Assembly: GCA_028875335.1 (NCBI GenBank)
Contig: JAPPEF010000233.1
Location: 1 to 6,001 of the forward strand
Origin: Gemmatimonadota bacterium
GTDB lineage: Bacteria; Latescibacterota; UBA2968; UBA8231
Direction of reading: 5' to 3'
Length of the DNA stretch: 6,001 nucleotides
Shown: piece by piece, positions 1 to 5,444 of the stretch
Numbering within the stretch: the stretch's first letter is position 1
Layout of the letters: every line of letters starts with the position of its first letter
The notes under the pieces: generated by a model
What the model was told of the DNA's origin: nothing
What the model saw: the letters and a program-made list of their open reading frames with translations, nothing else
Databases searched by the model: none
Made by a program: the position numbers and the translations under genes

Positions 1-291
1 GAGATCGAAGTCGAAGCCGGTGGAGAGATCGTTGAGCCCGCCGAAACACAGCCCACCTTCGTGCCGTGGGGCCATGTGGAAGCCACGCCCGCTCAGGGTC
101 GGTACAGTATGGAATTTTCTCCAGACCTACCGAATCCCGAGTCCGTGGTCTATGGCGTTTCCGCGGAGGCTGAGGTTAACGGCCGCTGGGTTTCGTCGCC
201 GATCGTGCCCGCGAGTTGGACTGCCCCCCAAATAAGCACGGCTGTCGAGGCCGTGAGCTGGGGTCAAGTCAAGGCAACAGCCGACGAATAG
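1..291 (+). CDS. C-terminal part of a probable secreted Fn3-like protein
   Basis: The frame is open from the first base to the TAG at 289-291, so only the last 96 residues are visible and the start lies outside the window. The visible part is acidic at first, then has a run ending in YGVSAEAEVNGRWVSSPIV (residues 51-69). That resembles the last strands of a fibronectin type III or similar Ig-like beta-sandwich, which is fold resemblance only. There is no cysteine, which fits an extracellular protein. The last 18 residues, STAVEAVSWGQVKATADE, match the end of the propeller protein encoded at 1734-2711 in pattern and position, and a second, weaker copy (VPWGHVEATPAQ) lies at residues 21-32. An intrinsic terminator follows 26 bases after the stop, so this gene ends its transcription unit. 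Function is unknown. Export is inferred from the shared tag and composition, since the N-terminus is not visible. Confidence 0.75.
   Translation, partial: EIEVEAGGEIVEPAETQPTFVPWGHVEATPAQGRYSMEFSPDLPNPESVVYGVSAEAEVNGRWVSSPIVPASWTAPQISTAVEAVSWGQVKATADE
235..288 (+). other. Coding segment for C-terminal W-G-x-V-K tag, copy 1
   Basis: This segment encodes the last 18 residues (STAVEAVSWGQVKATADE) of the first protein, directly before its stop codon. Compared without gaps to the last 18 residues of the propeller protein (coded at 2655-2708), 9 of 18 positions are identical: S, T, V, W, G, V, K, T and the final E. A role as a sorting or attachment signal is inference. The segment lacks a hydrophobic stretch with an Arg-rich tail and an LPxTG motif, so it is neither a PEP-CTERM nor a sortase signal. 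Confidence 0.5.
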
Positions 292-317
292 GACGTTTGC
301 CTCATCAGACGTCCTGA

Positions 318-350
318 CCCCGCCGAGCGCACTGTTCGGCGGGGTTTTTT
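318..350 (+). terminator. Rho-independent terminator
   Basis: A perfect 9-bp stem (CCCCGCCGA at 318-326 with TCGGCGGGG at 336-344) closes a 9-base loop and is followed at once by six T residues (345-350). It sits 26 bases after the stop codon at 291 and ends that upstream transcription unit. The next gene starts 47 bases past the T run, so that gene must have its own promoter in 351-397 or live on read-through. I could not identify convincing -35 and -10 boxes there. Confidence 0.93.
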
Positions 351-397
351 ATTGGTGAGAGTTCATTTAACCATCCATCCCAACACCGGAGCATACT

Positions 398-1258
398 GTG
401 GAATCATTGCTAGCCAATCCTCGGTTGAGTCGCTTTGACCCCCTTGCGCGCATTCTGTGCTACGACGATTTCGACGCGGGACTAAACGGCTGGACCGGAC
501 TGATCGGCAATTACGAAGATTCGCTCAATACCATGCTGCCCGACTACCGTGACCTGCGCCCCCCCATGTTGAGCAACCTGACGATGTGGGACACGGGCAC
601 GGCTGGTTCAATGGAAGGCACCTACGCCCTTAAACTGGCCACCCGCCCGCAGGCCGGCGGCCTGTCCGTAGGCATCAAGCGGCACACCTTTCGGGCACTG
701 GGCCAAGTGCAGTTAGAGTGCTATTTCGCGTTCAAGCCCGAAGCGTCCGAACTCAAGCTCGGCGAAATGGACGTCCGAGCTTGGGGCGTGCTCTTCGATG
801 TGCAGGACGGCGACCCTCAAGGGCGGCGCTGGATGCCCCACTTGCGCTACCTCAACGCCGAGGACGGCCAGCGGCGAGGGCGCTGGCAGACTAAGCCCAC
901 CACCCGGTCGGTACAGCCCATTGGCCACAGCGGCAAGACCGTGTCGCATTTCCACTTGGGGCCAGAGGGCTGGGAGGATGTGCCGGGCGAGCCGCAGCTT
1001 TTGTGCTACAACGAAATCGCCACCAAAATGAATTGGCACTACTTGCGCGTCGGCTTGGACCTCAAAAAGCGGGCCTTCACCGGATTTCAGTGCAACGACC
1101 ACATTTTCGAGCCGGAGGGGATGCACTGCATTGAACTGCCGGCCATGGCCAACTTGTGGTGCATGCTCAACGCGGCCTTTTGGGTCGAAGCCGACGTGGA
1201 TACGCGAGCCTTCCTCTATATCGACTCGGTGTTGTTGTCCGGGGAGTTTGCTCAATGA
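398..1258 (+). CDS. Conserved-looking protein of unknown function, beta-sandwich-like
   Basis: The product is 286 residues, starting at GTG 398 with GGAG at 388-391, six bases upstream. There is no signal peptide or membrane segment, and six cysteines are scattered along the chain, so it is probably cytoplasmic. The opening (YDDFDAGLNGWTG, residues 22-34) and the close (FLYIDSVLLSGE, 272-283) resemble the first and last strands of concanavalin/LamG-type jelly-roll domains that accompany carbohydrate-active proteins. Internal stretches such as GTYALKLATRP (74-84) and WHYLRVGLDLKKR (213-225) also read as alternating beta strands. From memory, and unchecked, the family may be the one filed as DUF6772. 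No catalytic motif is recognised and no activity is proposed. The stop overlaps the start of the next gene (ATGA), so the two products are probably made together and may interact. Confidence 0.85.
   Translation: MESLLANPRLSRFDPLARILCYDDFDAGLNGWTGLIGNYEDSLNTMLPDYRDLRPPMLSNLTMWDTGTAGSMEGTYALKLATRPQAGGLSVGIKRHTFRALGQVQLECYFAFKPEASELKLGEMDVRAWGVLFDVQDGDPQGRRWMPHLRYLNAEDGQRRGRWQTKPTTRSVQPIGHSGKTVSHFHLGPEGWEDVPGEPQLLCYNEIATKMNWHYLRVGLDLKKRAFTGFQCNDHIFEPEGMHCIELPAMANLWCMLNAAFWVEADVDTRAFLYIDSVLLSGEFAQ
1241..1246 (+). promoter_or_regulatory. Shine-Dalgarno site deciding the start at 1255
   Basis: GGGGAG lies eight bases before the ATG at 1255, inside the last codons of the preceding gene. This favours 1255 over the in-frame ATG at 1261 (14 bases away) and over longer upstream starts in the same frame, which would be buried in the preceding coding region. 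Confidence 0.6.
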
Positions 1259-1617
1259 ATATGCGACAGAGCCACACCGCCGTCGTGGAGCGCAATCAGC
1301 TCTGGGAAGGCGACTTTACCACCGAGCCGTACGAGGTCGGCTGGAGCCACGAAGCCATTTTCTTCGTGCAGATACTCCGCTTTGAAGAAGAGGACTCGCA
1401 GCCCAACCCTTTAATTGACGCCGAGGTGCGGGTGCAAATATCGCCCGACGGCATTCACTGGTGCGACGAAGGATCGCGCATGAACTTCTTCGTCCAGCAT
1501 ACGCTCGATACGCCCTCCTTTGTGCGGGTATCGCACTACGGCGGCTGGCTGCGCCTAGTCGGGAGGATTGCCAAAGGCCGCGCTTGGACACTCGTCCATC
1601 TAGCACTCAAGGCATGA
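1255..1617 (+). CDS. Small beta-rich protein of unknown function, coupled to the preceding gene
   Basis: The product is 120 residues. I chose ATG 1255 because it overlaps the previous stop as ATGA and has a good Shine-Dalgarno site (1241-1246). The arrangement predicts translational coupling. The protein has no signal peptide or membrane helix and has one cysteine. Its pattern is mostly beta: AIFFVQILRF (34-43), a V-R-V-Q-I-S-P-D-G-I-H-W motif (58-69) of the kind seen where a measured or bound value is framed by strands, then FVRVSHYGGWLRLVG (89-103) and a C-terminal strand WTLVHLALK (111-119). This could be a small jelly-roll or a subunit that pairs with the 286-residue protein upstream. I do not recognise a named family and propose no reaction. 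The stop is followed by a 116-base gap with no clear terminator. Confidence 0.8.
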   Translation: MNMRQSHTAVVERNQLWEGDFTTEPYEVGWSHEAIFFVQILRFEEEDSQPNPLIDAEVRVQISPDGIHWCDEGSRMNFFVQHTLDTPSFVRVSHYGGWLRLVGRIAKGRAWTLVHLALKA

Positions 1618-1733
1618 GGTAGGATCGTGGGGCGAGCACGGCAAACCGCCTTTCAATCGGCAGACGATGCTCCGGGAACTATTTCGCTCTTGGGGCGTCC
1701 TATGCCGTTAAACATTCGGGAGGAGATCGTACC

Positions 1734-2711
1734 ATGCGCTATCTTGCCTCACATTTCCGCTGGACCGCAGGCATCTTTGTTGGCGTCCTAGCCCTGTTGC
1801 CTGCCCGCGCCGAACTAGGCGTGCCCAACCGCGTCCTGATCACCGACGATGGTAGAGGTCCAATCTGGTGGTCGCCCGATGGAACTAAAATCGCCTTTCA
1901 ATCCGACCGCGATGGCGATGGCCTTTCGGAATTTTACGTCGCGGACGCCGACGGCACCAACGTAAGGGAGAACATCCCGGGTGAAACTTTGCGGTGGATG
2001 CTCAATTTCTCGCCCGACGGGACCCAGATACTCTTATATGACGTTGGAGACAGCGACAACGACAACGATTTTGATATCTACGTACAGGACGTCGATGAGC
2101 CCGCTTCCGTCCGAAAAAATCTGACCCAAAACCCCGCCTTCGATTTTGCTGCGATTTGGTCGCCCGACGGAACCAAAATCGCCTTCGAATCCACCCGCGA
2201 CGGCAACGTTGATATCTACGTCATGGATTCCGACGGAACCAATCTGCAAAACCTAACCCAAAATCCCACCTCCGATGTTGCTGCGACTTGGTCGCCCGAT
2301 GGAACCAAAATCGCCTTTCAATCCGACCGGGACCGCGTCGGTGGACGATGGGATATATGGATCGTGGATTCCGACGGAACCAACCCACAAAATCTGACCC
2401 AAAATCCCGTCATCGACGACATGTATCCCACCTGGTCGCCCGACGGCACTAGGATCGCCTTTCAATCCTCTCGCGAGGGCTTAAGCATCCGCGATTCGGA
2501 TATATGGATCATGGACGCCGACGGAACCAATCCACAAAACCTGACCCAGACTTCCGGCATCGGCGACACGCGTCCCGTCTGGTCACCCGACGGCACTAGG
2601 ATCGCCTTTCAATCCGATGACGACGCTATCTGGGTATTGGAATTGGAAGCAGTATCCACTGGTGTGGCCCCGGCGACCTGGGGCACGGTGAAAAGAACTG
2701 TATTCGAGTAA
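1734..2711 (+). CDS. Secreted six-bladed PD40 (TolB-type) beta-propeller protein
   Basis: The product is 325 residues. ATG 1734 is preceded by a strong GGGAGGAGAT site (1718-1727). Residues 1-26 form a signal peptide: basic start, hydrophobic core AGIFVGVLALLPA, and an A-R-A cleavage site before E27. The mature chain is six repeats of the PD40/WD40-like type, each opening with W/F-S-P-D-G-T-K/R-I-A-F at residues 46, 92, 142, 186, 234 and 283, and most closing with D-I-W/Y-V-x-D-x-D-G-T-N. Six repeats suggest a closed six-bladed propeller like the C-terminal domain of TolB. The N-terminal TolB domain is absent, so this is not TolB itself, and no pal or tol genes are nearby. Such propellers usually bind proteins, peptides or sugars outside the cytoplasm. 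Asp-rich loops in blades 1 and 2 may bind calcium. The chain has no cysteine and ends with an 18-residue W-G-x-V-K tag shared with the protein ending at 291. Confidence 0.9.
   Translation: MRYLASHFRWTAGIFVGVLALLPARAELGVPNRVLITDDGRGPIWWSPDGTKIAFQSDRDGDGLSEFYVADADGTNVRENIPGETLRWMLNFSPDGTQILLYDVGDSDNDNDFDIYVQDVDEPASVRKNLTQNPAFDFAAIWSPDGTKIAFESTRDGNVDIYVMDSDGTNLQNLTQNPTSDVAATWSPDGTKIAFQSDRDRVGGRWDIWIVDSDGTNPQNLTQNPVIDDMYPTWSPDGTRIAFQSSREGLSIRDSDIWIMDADGTNPQNLTQTSGIGDTRPVWSPDGTRIAFQSDDDAIWVLELEAVSTGVAPATWGTVKRTVFE
1869..2615 (+). repeat. Six tandem propeller-blade repeats, partly near-identical in DNA
   Basis: The TGG/TTC-TCG-CCC-GAT/C-GG core recurs at 1869, 2007, 2157, 2289, 2433 and 2580, with spacings of 138, 150, 132, 144 and 147 bases. 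Blades 1 and 4 differ at one base in 41 (1869-1909 against 2289-2329). Blades 5 and 6 differ at one base in 36 (2433-2468 against 2580-2615), sharing the rarer ACT-AGG codon pair. Blade 2 is the most diverged. The conservation extends to third codon positions, which points to recent duplication or gene conversion among blades. Confidence 0.85.
2655..2708 (+). other. Coding segment for C-terminal W-G-x-V-K tag, copy 2
   Basis: This segment encodes the last 18 residues (STGVAPATWGTVKRTVFE) of the propeller protein, directly after the final strand of blade 6 and up to the stop codon. It is not part of the PD40 repeat pattern. It aligns without gaps to the last 18 residues encoded at 235-288, with 9 identities. 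Confidence 0.5.
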
Positions 2712-2722
2712 ATGCCTAATCA

Positions 2723-4177
2723 TCAGCGCGTGCTCTTGCCCGTCAGTACGAACCACACCGTTTGCAGCATGATCTTGAAGTCCAGCTTGAGCGACATGTT
2801 CTCGATGTAGTAGAAATCGTACTCCAGCCGCTCGCGGGCAATGCCCACCACGTCCTTGGAATCGAGGTCGAACTCGTGCTTGGACTGCGCCCAGCCCAAC
2901 AGACCGGGCTTGACGTTGAAACGCCGCATGTACAAGGGAATCTGCGTCTTGAATTGCTCGACGAAAAACGGGCGTTCGGGCCGTGGACCGACCAAGCTCA
3001 TGTCGCCGCGCAGGAAGTTGATGCACTGGGGAATCTCATCTAAGTGCAGGGCGCGCAGCACCCGGCCAATTGGGGTCACCCGGGGGTCTGCACCCTTGGC
3101 CCACACCGGGCCGGTTTTCTCCTCGGCATCCACGTACATTGAGCGAAATTTGAGCATCGCAAAAGTCCGCCCCCCCTCGCCGACGCGCTCTTGGCGAAAG
3201 AACACCGGTCCTTTGGAGGTCAGCTTGATCGCCATGGCCACCAACAGCCACAACGGAGCCAAACCCGCGAGCACGACGACAGCTACCACCACGTCGATAA
3301 GCCGCTTGACCGTCCGCTGCCAAGCCGGCATCAACTCGGGCATGAGTTCCATCAGCGGCACGCCGTAAATCTGCGTCGTGCGCACGTGGCCGGTCACAAT
3401 GTCGTACAGGTCGGGCGTGATGCCGAAGGAGACCGGCAGCCCTTCGGCCTCCTCGACGATCTGCATGATCTCTTCGTGCGAATTGGCTTGCAAGGCGATG
3501 AGCACGGCCTCAATGTCCTCGGCCGCGAGGATGGTTCGCAAATCACTTACTTCGCCGAGCACGGGCAGTCCGTCAATGGCCGCGTGATCGTTCTCGCCGA
3601 GCGCCCGTACAAGGCCCACAATCTCATATCCCTGCGCCGGTGCCGAGCGCAACGCGCGCAGCAACCGGATACCGCGCACATTCACGCCCACGATGGCCGT
3701 GCGCCGAAGGCCAATGCCGCGCAGCAACAGTTGCCGCTCAAAACTGCGCAGCAGCACCCTGCCACCTGCCACCAACGCGACCATGCCCAGCCAGTAGAAC
3801 AGGACCAGCAGCCGAGTAAGGCGGATGTCGCGGTCAAAGGTAGCGACCATGGCCAGCAAGATGCCCAAAGTGACGACCTTGACGACCTCGTATATTTCGT
3901 CGAAGCGCGAGCTAGACAGGGAGGATTGGTAGAAGCCAAAAAACAGGAACAGCAGCAGCCAGCAGCCACTTATTAGCGGCAACACGTCTGAGTAATAGCC
4001 CAACGCATACCAGAAGCTCGGTCCGTCCACAGCATCTGGATAGAGCCGCTCGTAGTTGTGGCGGACGATCTCCAGCCCGCCGCCGGCCAACTTCATCCAC
4101 ACAAAGAACACCGACGCCAAACTGACGGCGACTGTGTCGCTCAGCAACAGCAGGACAACGCGTTTCAGACGCGACAT
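2723..4177 (-). CDS. Polyprenyl-phosphate sugar-1-phosphate transferase (WbaP/WcaJ type)
   Basis: The product is 484 residues, normal for the exopolysaccharide polyprenyl glycosylphosphotransferase family. Such enzymes move a hexose-1-phosphate (often glucose or galactose) from its UDP donor to undecaprenyl phosphate at the inner membrane, starting a polysaccharide repeat unit. The N-terminal part has hydrophobic segments near 5-30, 62-84, 100-114 and 122-140. A Rossmann-like domain of the CoA_binding_3 kind follows (about 159-275, starting TAIVGVNVRGIRLLRAL). The catalytic domain starts at KRLIDVVVA (291) with one re-entrant hydrophobic segment, then FFRQERVGEGGRTF (326-339), KFRSM (343-347), the catalytic Asp-Glu pair in HLDEIPQ (D380, E381), GDMSLVGPRPERP (391-403) and KPGLLGWAQ (423-431). 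All key residues are present. The gene starts 7 bases after the GT2 stop, with GAGGT in the end of that gene as ribosome site. The sugar cannot be read from sequence. Confidence 0.95.
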   Translation of the reverse strand: MSRLKRVVLLLLSDTVAVSLASVFFVWMKLAGGGLEIVRHNYERLYPDAVDGPSFWYALGYYSDVLPLISGCWLLLFLFFGFYQSSLSSSRFDEIYEVVKVVTLGILLAMVATFDRDIRLTRLLVLFYWLGMVALVAGGRVLLRSFERQLLLRGIGLRRTAIVGVNVRGIRLLRALRSAPAQGYEIVGLVRALGENDHAAIDGLPVLGEVSDLRTILAAEDIEAVLIALQANSHEEIMQIVEEAEGLPVSFGITPDLYDIVTGHVRTTQIYGVPLMELMPELMPAWQRTVKRLIDVVVAVVVLAGLAPLWLLVAMAIKLTSKGPVFFRQERVGEGGRTFAMLKFRSMYVDAEEKTGPVWAKGADPRVTPIGRVLRALHLDEIPQCINFLRGDMSLVGPRPERPFFVEQFKTQIPLYMRRFNVKPGLLGWAQSKHEFDLDSKDVVGIARERLEYDFYYIENMSLKLDFKIMLQTVWFVLTGKSTR

Positions 4178-4184
4178 AAACGCT

Positions 4185-5324
4185 CTACCTCGCGGGCTGC
4201 CAGACGCGGTGGCGGCGACCCATTAGGAAGCTCAGCAGCCCCAGCAAGGTGCCCCAATTGGTGGCGGTGAAATAGGCCGGCACGTAGAAGAGCCAACAGC
4301 GGCCAAGCCGCTCTGGCAGCAAGAGGCCCAAGGCGGCCAAGCCGTAGAAAGCCACTTGCAGCGCGAGCAAGATACTGTAGTACTCGCTCGCGGCCAATGG
4401 GATATTGACCGCAAGTACTACCAACAGCCACACCGGCACGAGCCAGCGGAGCAACTTGTGGGAAAACATCTGAAACGCAAAAAAAAAGTGCGCGAACGGG
4501 TTGAGCACGCCGGCCTCGGTCCACAGCCCGTAGAGCGAGCGCGAGACAATGCGGCGGCGGCGGCGGAACTCATCGCCAAAGCGGACGCTGCTGTATTCGG
4601 TGGCAACGGCCTTTGGCTCGTACCCGATGCGAAAGCCGCGCCGCCATACACCCAGAGGCGCGACAAAGTCGCTGATAATGTCGCCGCGCAGTTCGACGAA
4701 TAGCTCGCGCCGGAGCGCGTATATCGCCCCATTAGCGCCCAACGTGGAGCTGAGCAAGCTCTCCCGGCGCTTGAGAAATTGCTCGTAGCGCCAGTACAGG
4801 CCTTCGCCCTTGCCAGCACCTTGCTCATCTGGATTGGCGTATTGCAACTCGCCGCAGACGCAGCCAATCCGCTCGTCGGCAAAGGGCGCCAACAGCCGCT
4901 TGAGCGCACTGGACGCGTACATGCTGTTGGCGTCTGAGAACGCGAGAAACTGCCCCCGCGCCAAGCGCACACCCGCGTTTTGCGCCTCGGTCTTGCCGCC
5001 GCGGACCTCCTGCCGATGCAACCGCACCCCGCGCTCGGCGAATTCAGCGGCAATGCGGTCGGTGTCATCAGTCGAGGCATCTGAGACGACGATGATGTCG
5101 AGTTGCTCAGCCGGGTAGTCCATGGCTAGCGCGTTTTCCAACTTGGCGCGCAATACGCCTTCTTCGTTGTGCGCGGCAATGATCAGCGACACCCCAGGCC
5201 ATTCGCTCAGTGGCGCGTACTCGGGCCGCTTGCGGCCAGCCGCCAAGAGCCAGAGCAAAACCGGGTAGATCAGATAGGTATAGACGACGAGAAATAAAGC
5301 AGCCCAAAAAATGGCGATGAGCAT
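4185..5324 (-). CDS. Membrane-anchored family 2 glycosyltransferase
   Basis: The product is 379 residues. It has one N-terminal membrane helix (3-28), a cytoplasmic GT-A domain, and three hydrophobic segments at the C-terminus (about 291-312, 316-336, 343-367), the usual layout of processive or lipid-linked-sugar GT2 enzymes. Visible motifs are VSLIIAAHNEE (45-55), VSDASTDDT for nucleotide-sugar binding (80-88), FSDANSMY (129-136, the metal-binding DxD position, here D131-A-N133), GANGAIYALRREL (196-208), SDF (218-220, position of the catalytic base), and FRRRRRIVSRSL (253-264) at the place of the Q/R-x-x-R-W motif. It probably adds a sugar to the undecaprenyl-linked intermediate made by the phosphotransferase encoded next, with which it forms a tight pair. 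ATG 5324 is the first start after an in-frame TAG at 5331-5333; no good Shine-Dalgarno site is visible. A run of nine T on the coding strand (4479-4487) encodes F280-F282. Donor and acceptor are unknown. Confidence 0.93.
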   Translation of the reverse strand: MLIAIFWAALFLVVYTYLIYPVLLWLLAAGRKRPEYAPLSEWPGVSLIIAAHNEEGVLRAKLENALAMDYPAEQLDIIVVSDASTDDTDRIAAEFAERGVRLHRQEVRGGKTEAQNAGVRLARGQFLAFSDANSMYASSALKRLLAPFADERIGCVCGELQYANPDEQGAGKGEGLYWRYEQFLKRRESLLSSTLGANGAIYALRRELFVELRGDIISDFVAPLGVWRRGFRIGYEPKAVATEYSSVRFGDEFRRRRRIVSRSLYGLWTEAGVLNPFAHFFFAFQMFSHKLLRWLVPVWLLVVLAVNIPLAASEYYSILLALQVAFYGLAALGLLLPERLGRCWLFYVPAYFTATNWGTLLGLLSFLMGRRHRVWQPAR

Positions 5325-5444
5325 GGGATTCTAACGGTAGAAGGTGTATCTTATCTCGTTATATTTTCGTCATTTGTATCCATTTATGCAACCGTGTACC
5401 GTGCGTTGTACGGAATTGGTGCCAGCGGTGGGAATTTGCGGGCA
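5325..5444 (-). promoter_or_regulatory. AT-rich gap, possible promoter of the GT2-phosphotransferase pair
   Basis: The 120 bases between the GT4 stop and the GT2 start hold no gene. The part at about 5340-5390 is clearly richer in A and T than its surroundings. On the - strand it contains TATAAC (5358-5363), one base off a sigma-70 -10 box, but the nearest -35-like TTGCAT (5386-5391) is 22 bases away, longer than usual. No hairpin followed by a T run is seen. A promoter here is plausible from composition and gap length but not shown. Confidence 0.25.

Noticed and set aside
1156..1254. Longer start for the 120-residue protein gene
   Set aside because: The extension would overlap the upstream gene by about 100 bases and add an Arg-rich, unconvincing leader. 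ATG 1255 has a good ribosome site and the ATGA overlap.
713..1255. 180-codon open frame on the - strand opposite the 286-residue protein gene
   Set aside because: It lies wholly antisense to a gene with a better protein pattern, coupling and ribosome site. Its translation is rich in His, Arg, Pro and Gly without any recognisable motif, typical of a GC-rich shadow frame.
1648..1659. CGCCTTTCAATC in the gap before the propeller gene, identical to part of the blade repeat DNA
   Set aside because: A 12-base match without flanking similarity and with no reading frame that continues the blade pattern. It could be chance, and the evidence is too thin to call a blade remnant.
1618..1733. Search for a promoter or terminator in the gap before the propeller gene
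   Set aside because: No paired -35 and -10 boxes with normal spacing and no hairpin with a T run. A 14-codon frame at 1667-1711 lacks support. Only the ribosome site at 1718-1727 is clear.
2667..2684. Hairpin GGCCCCGG-CGAC-type stem near the end of the propeller gene, considered as a terminator
   Set aside because: The stem is seven pairs with one wobble, lies inside the coding sequence of the tag, and is followed by no T run on either strand.
3191..3976. 261-codon open frame on the + strand opposite the phosphotransferase gene
   Set aside because: The translation is Gln- and His-rich and low in complexity, and it lies entirely within a gene with all catalytic motifs intact on the other strand. 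It is an antisense shadow.
5391..5415. Imperfect inverted repeat (CCGTGTA / TGTACGG) in the gap between the two glycosyltransferase genes
   Set aside because: Seven pairs with two wobbles and no T run; too weak for a terminator or an operator call.
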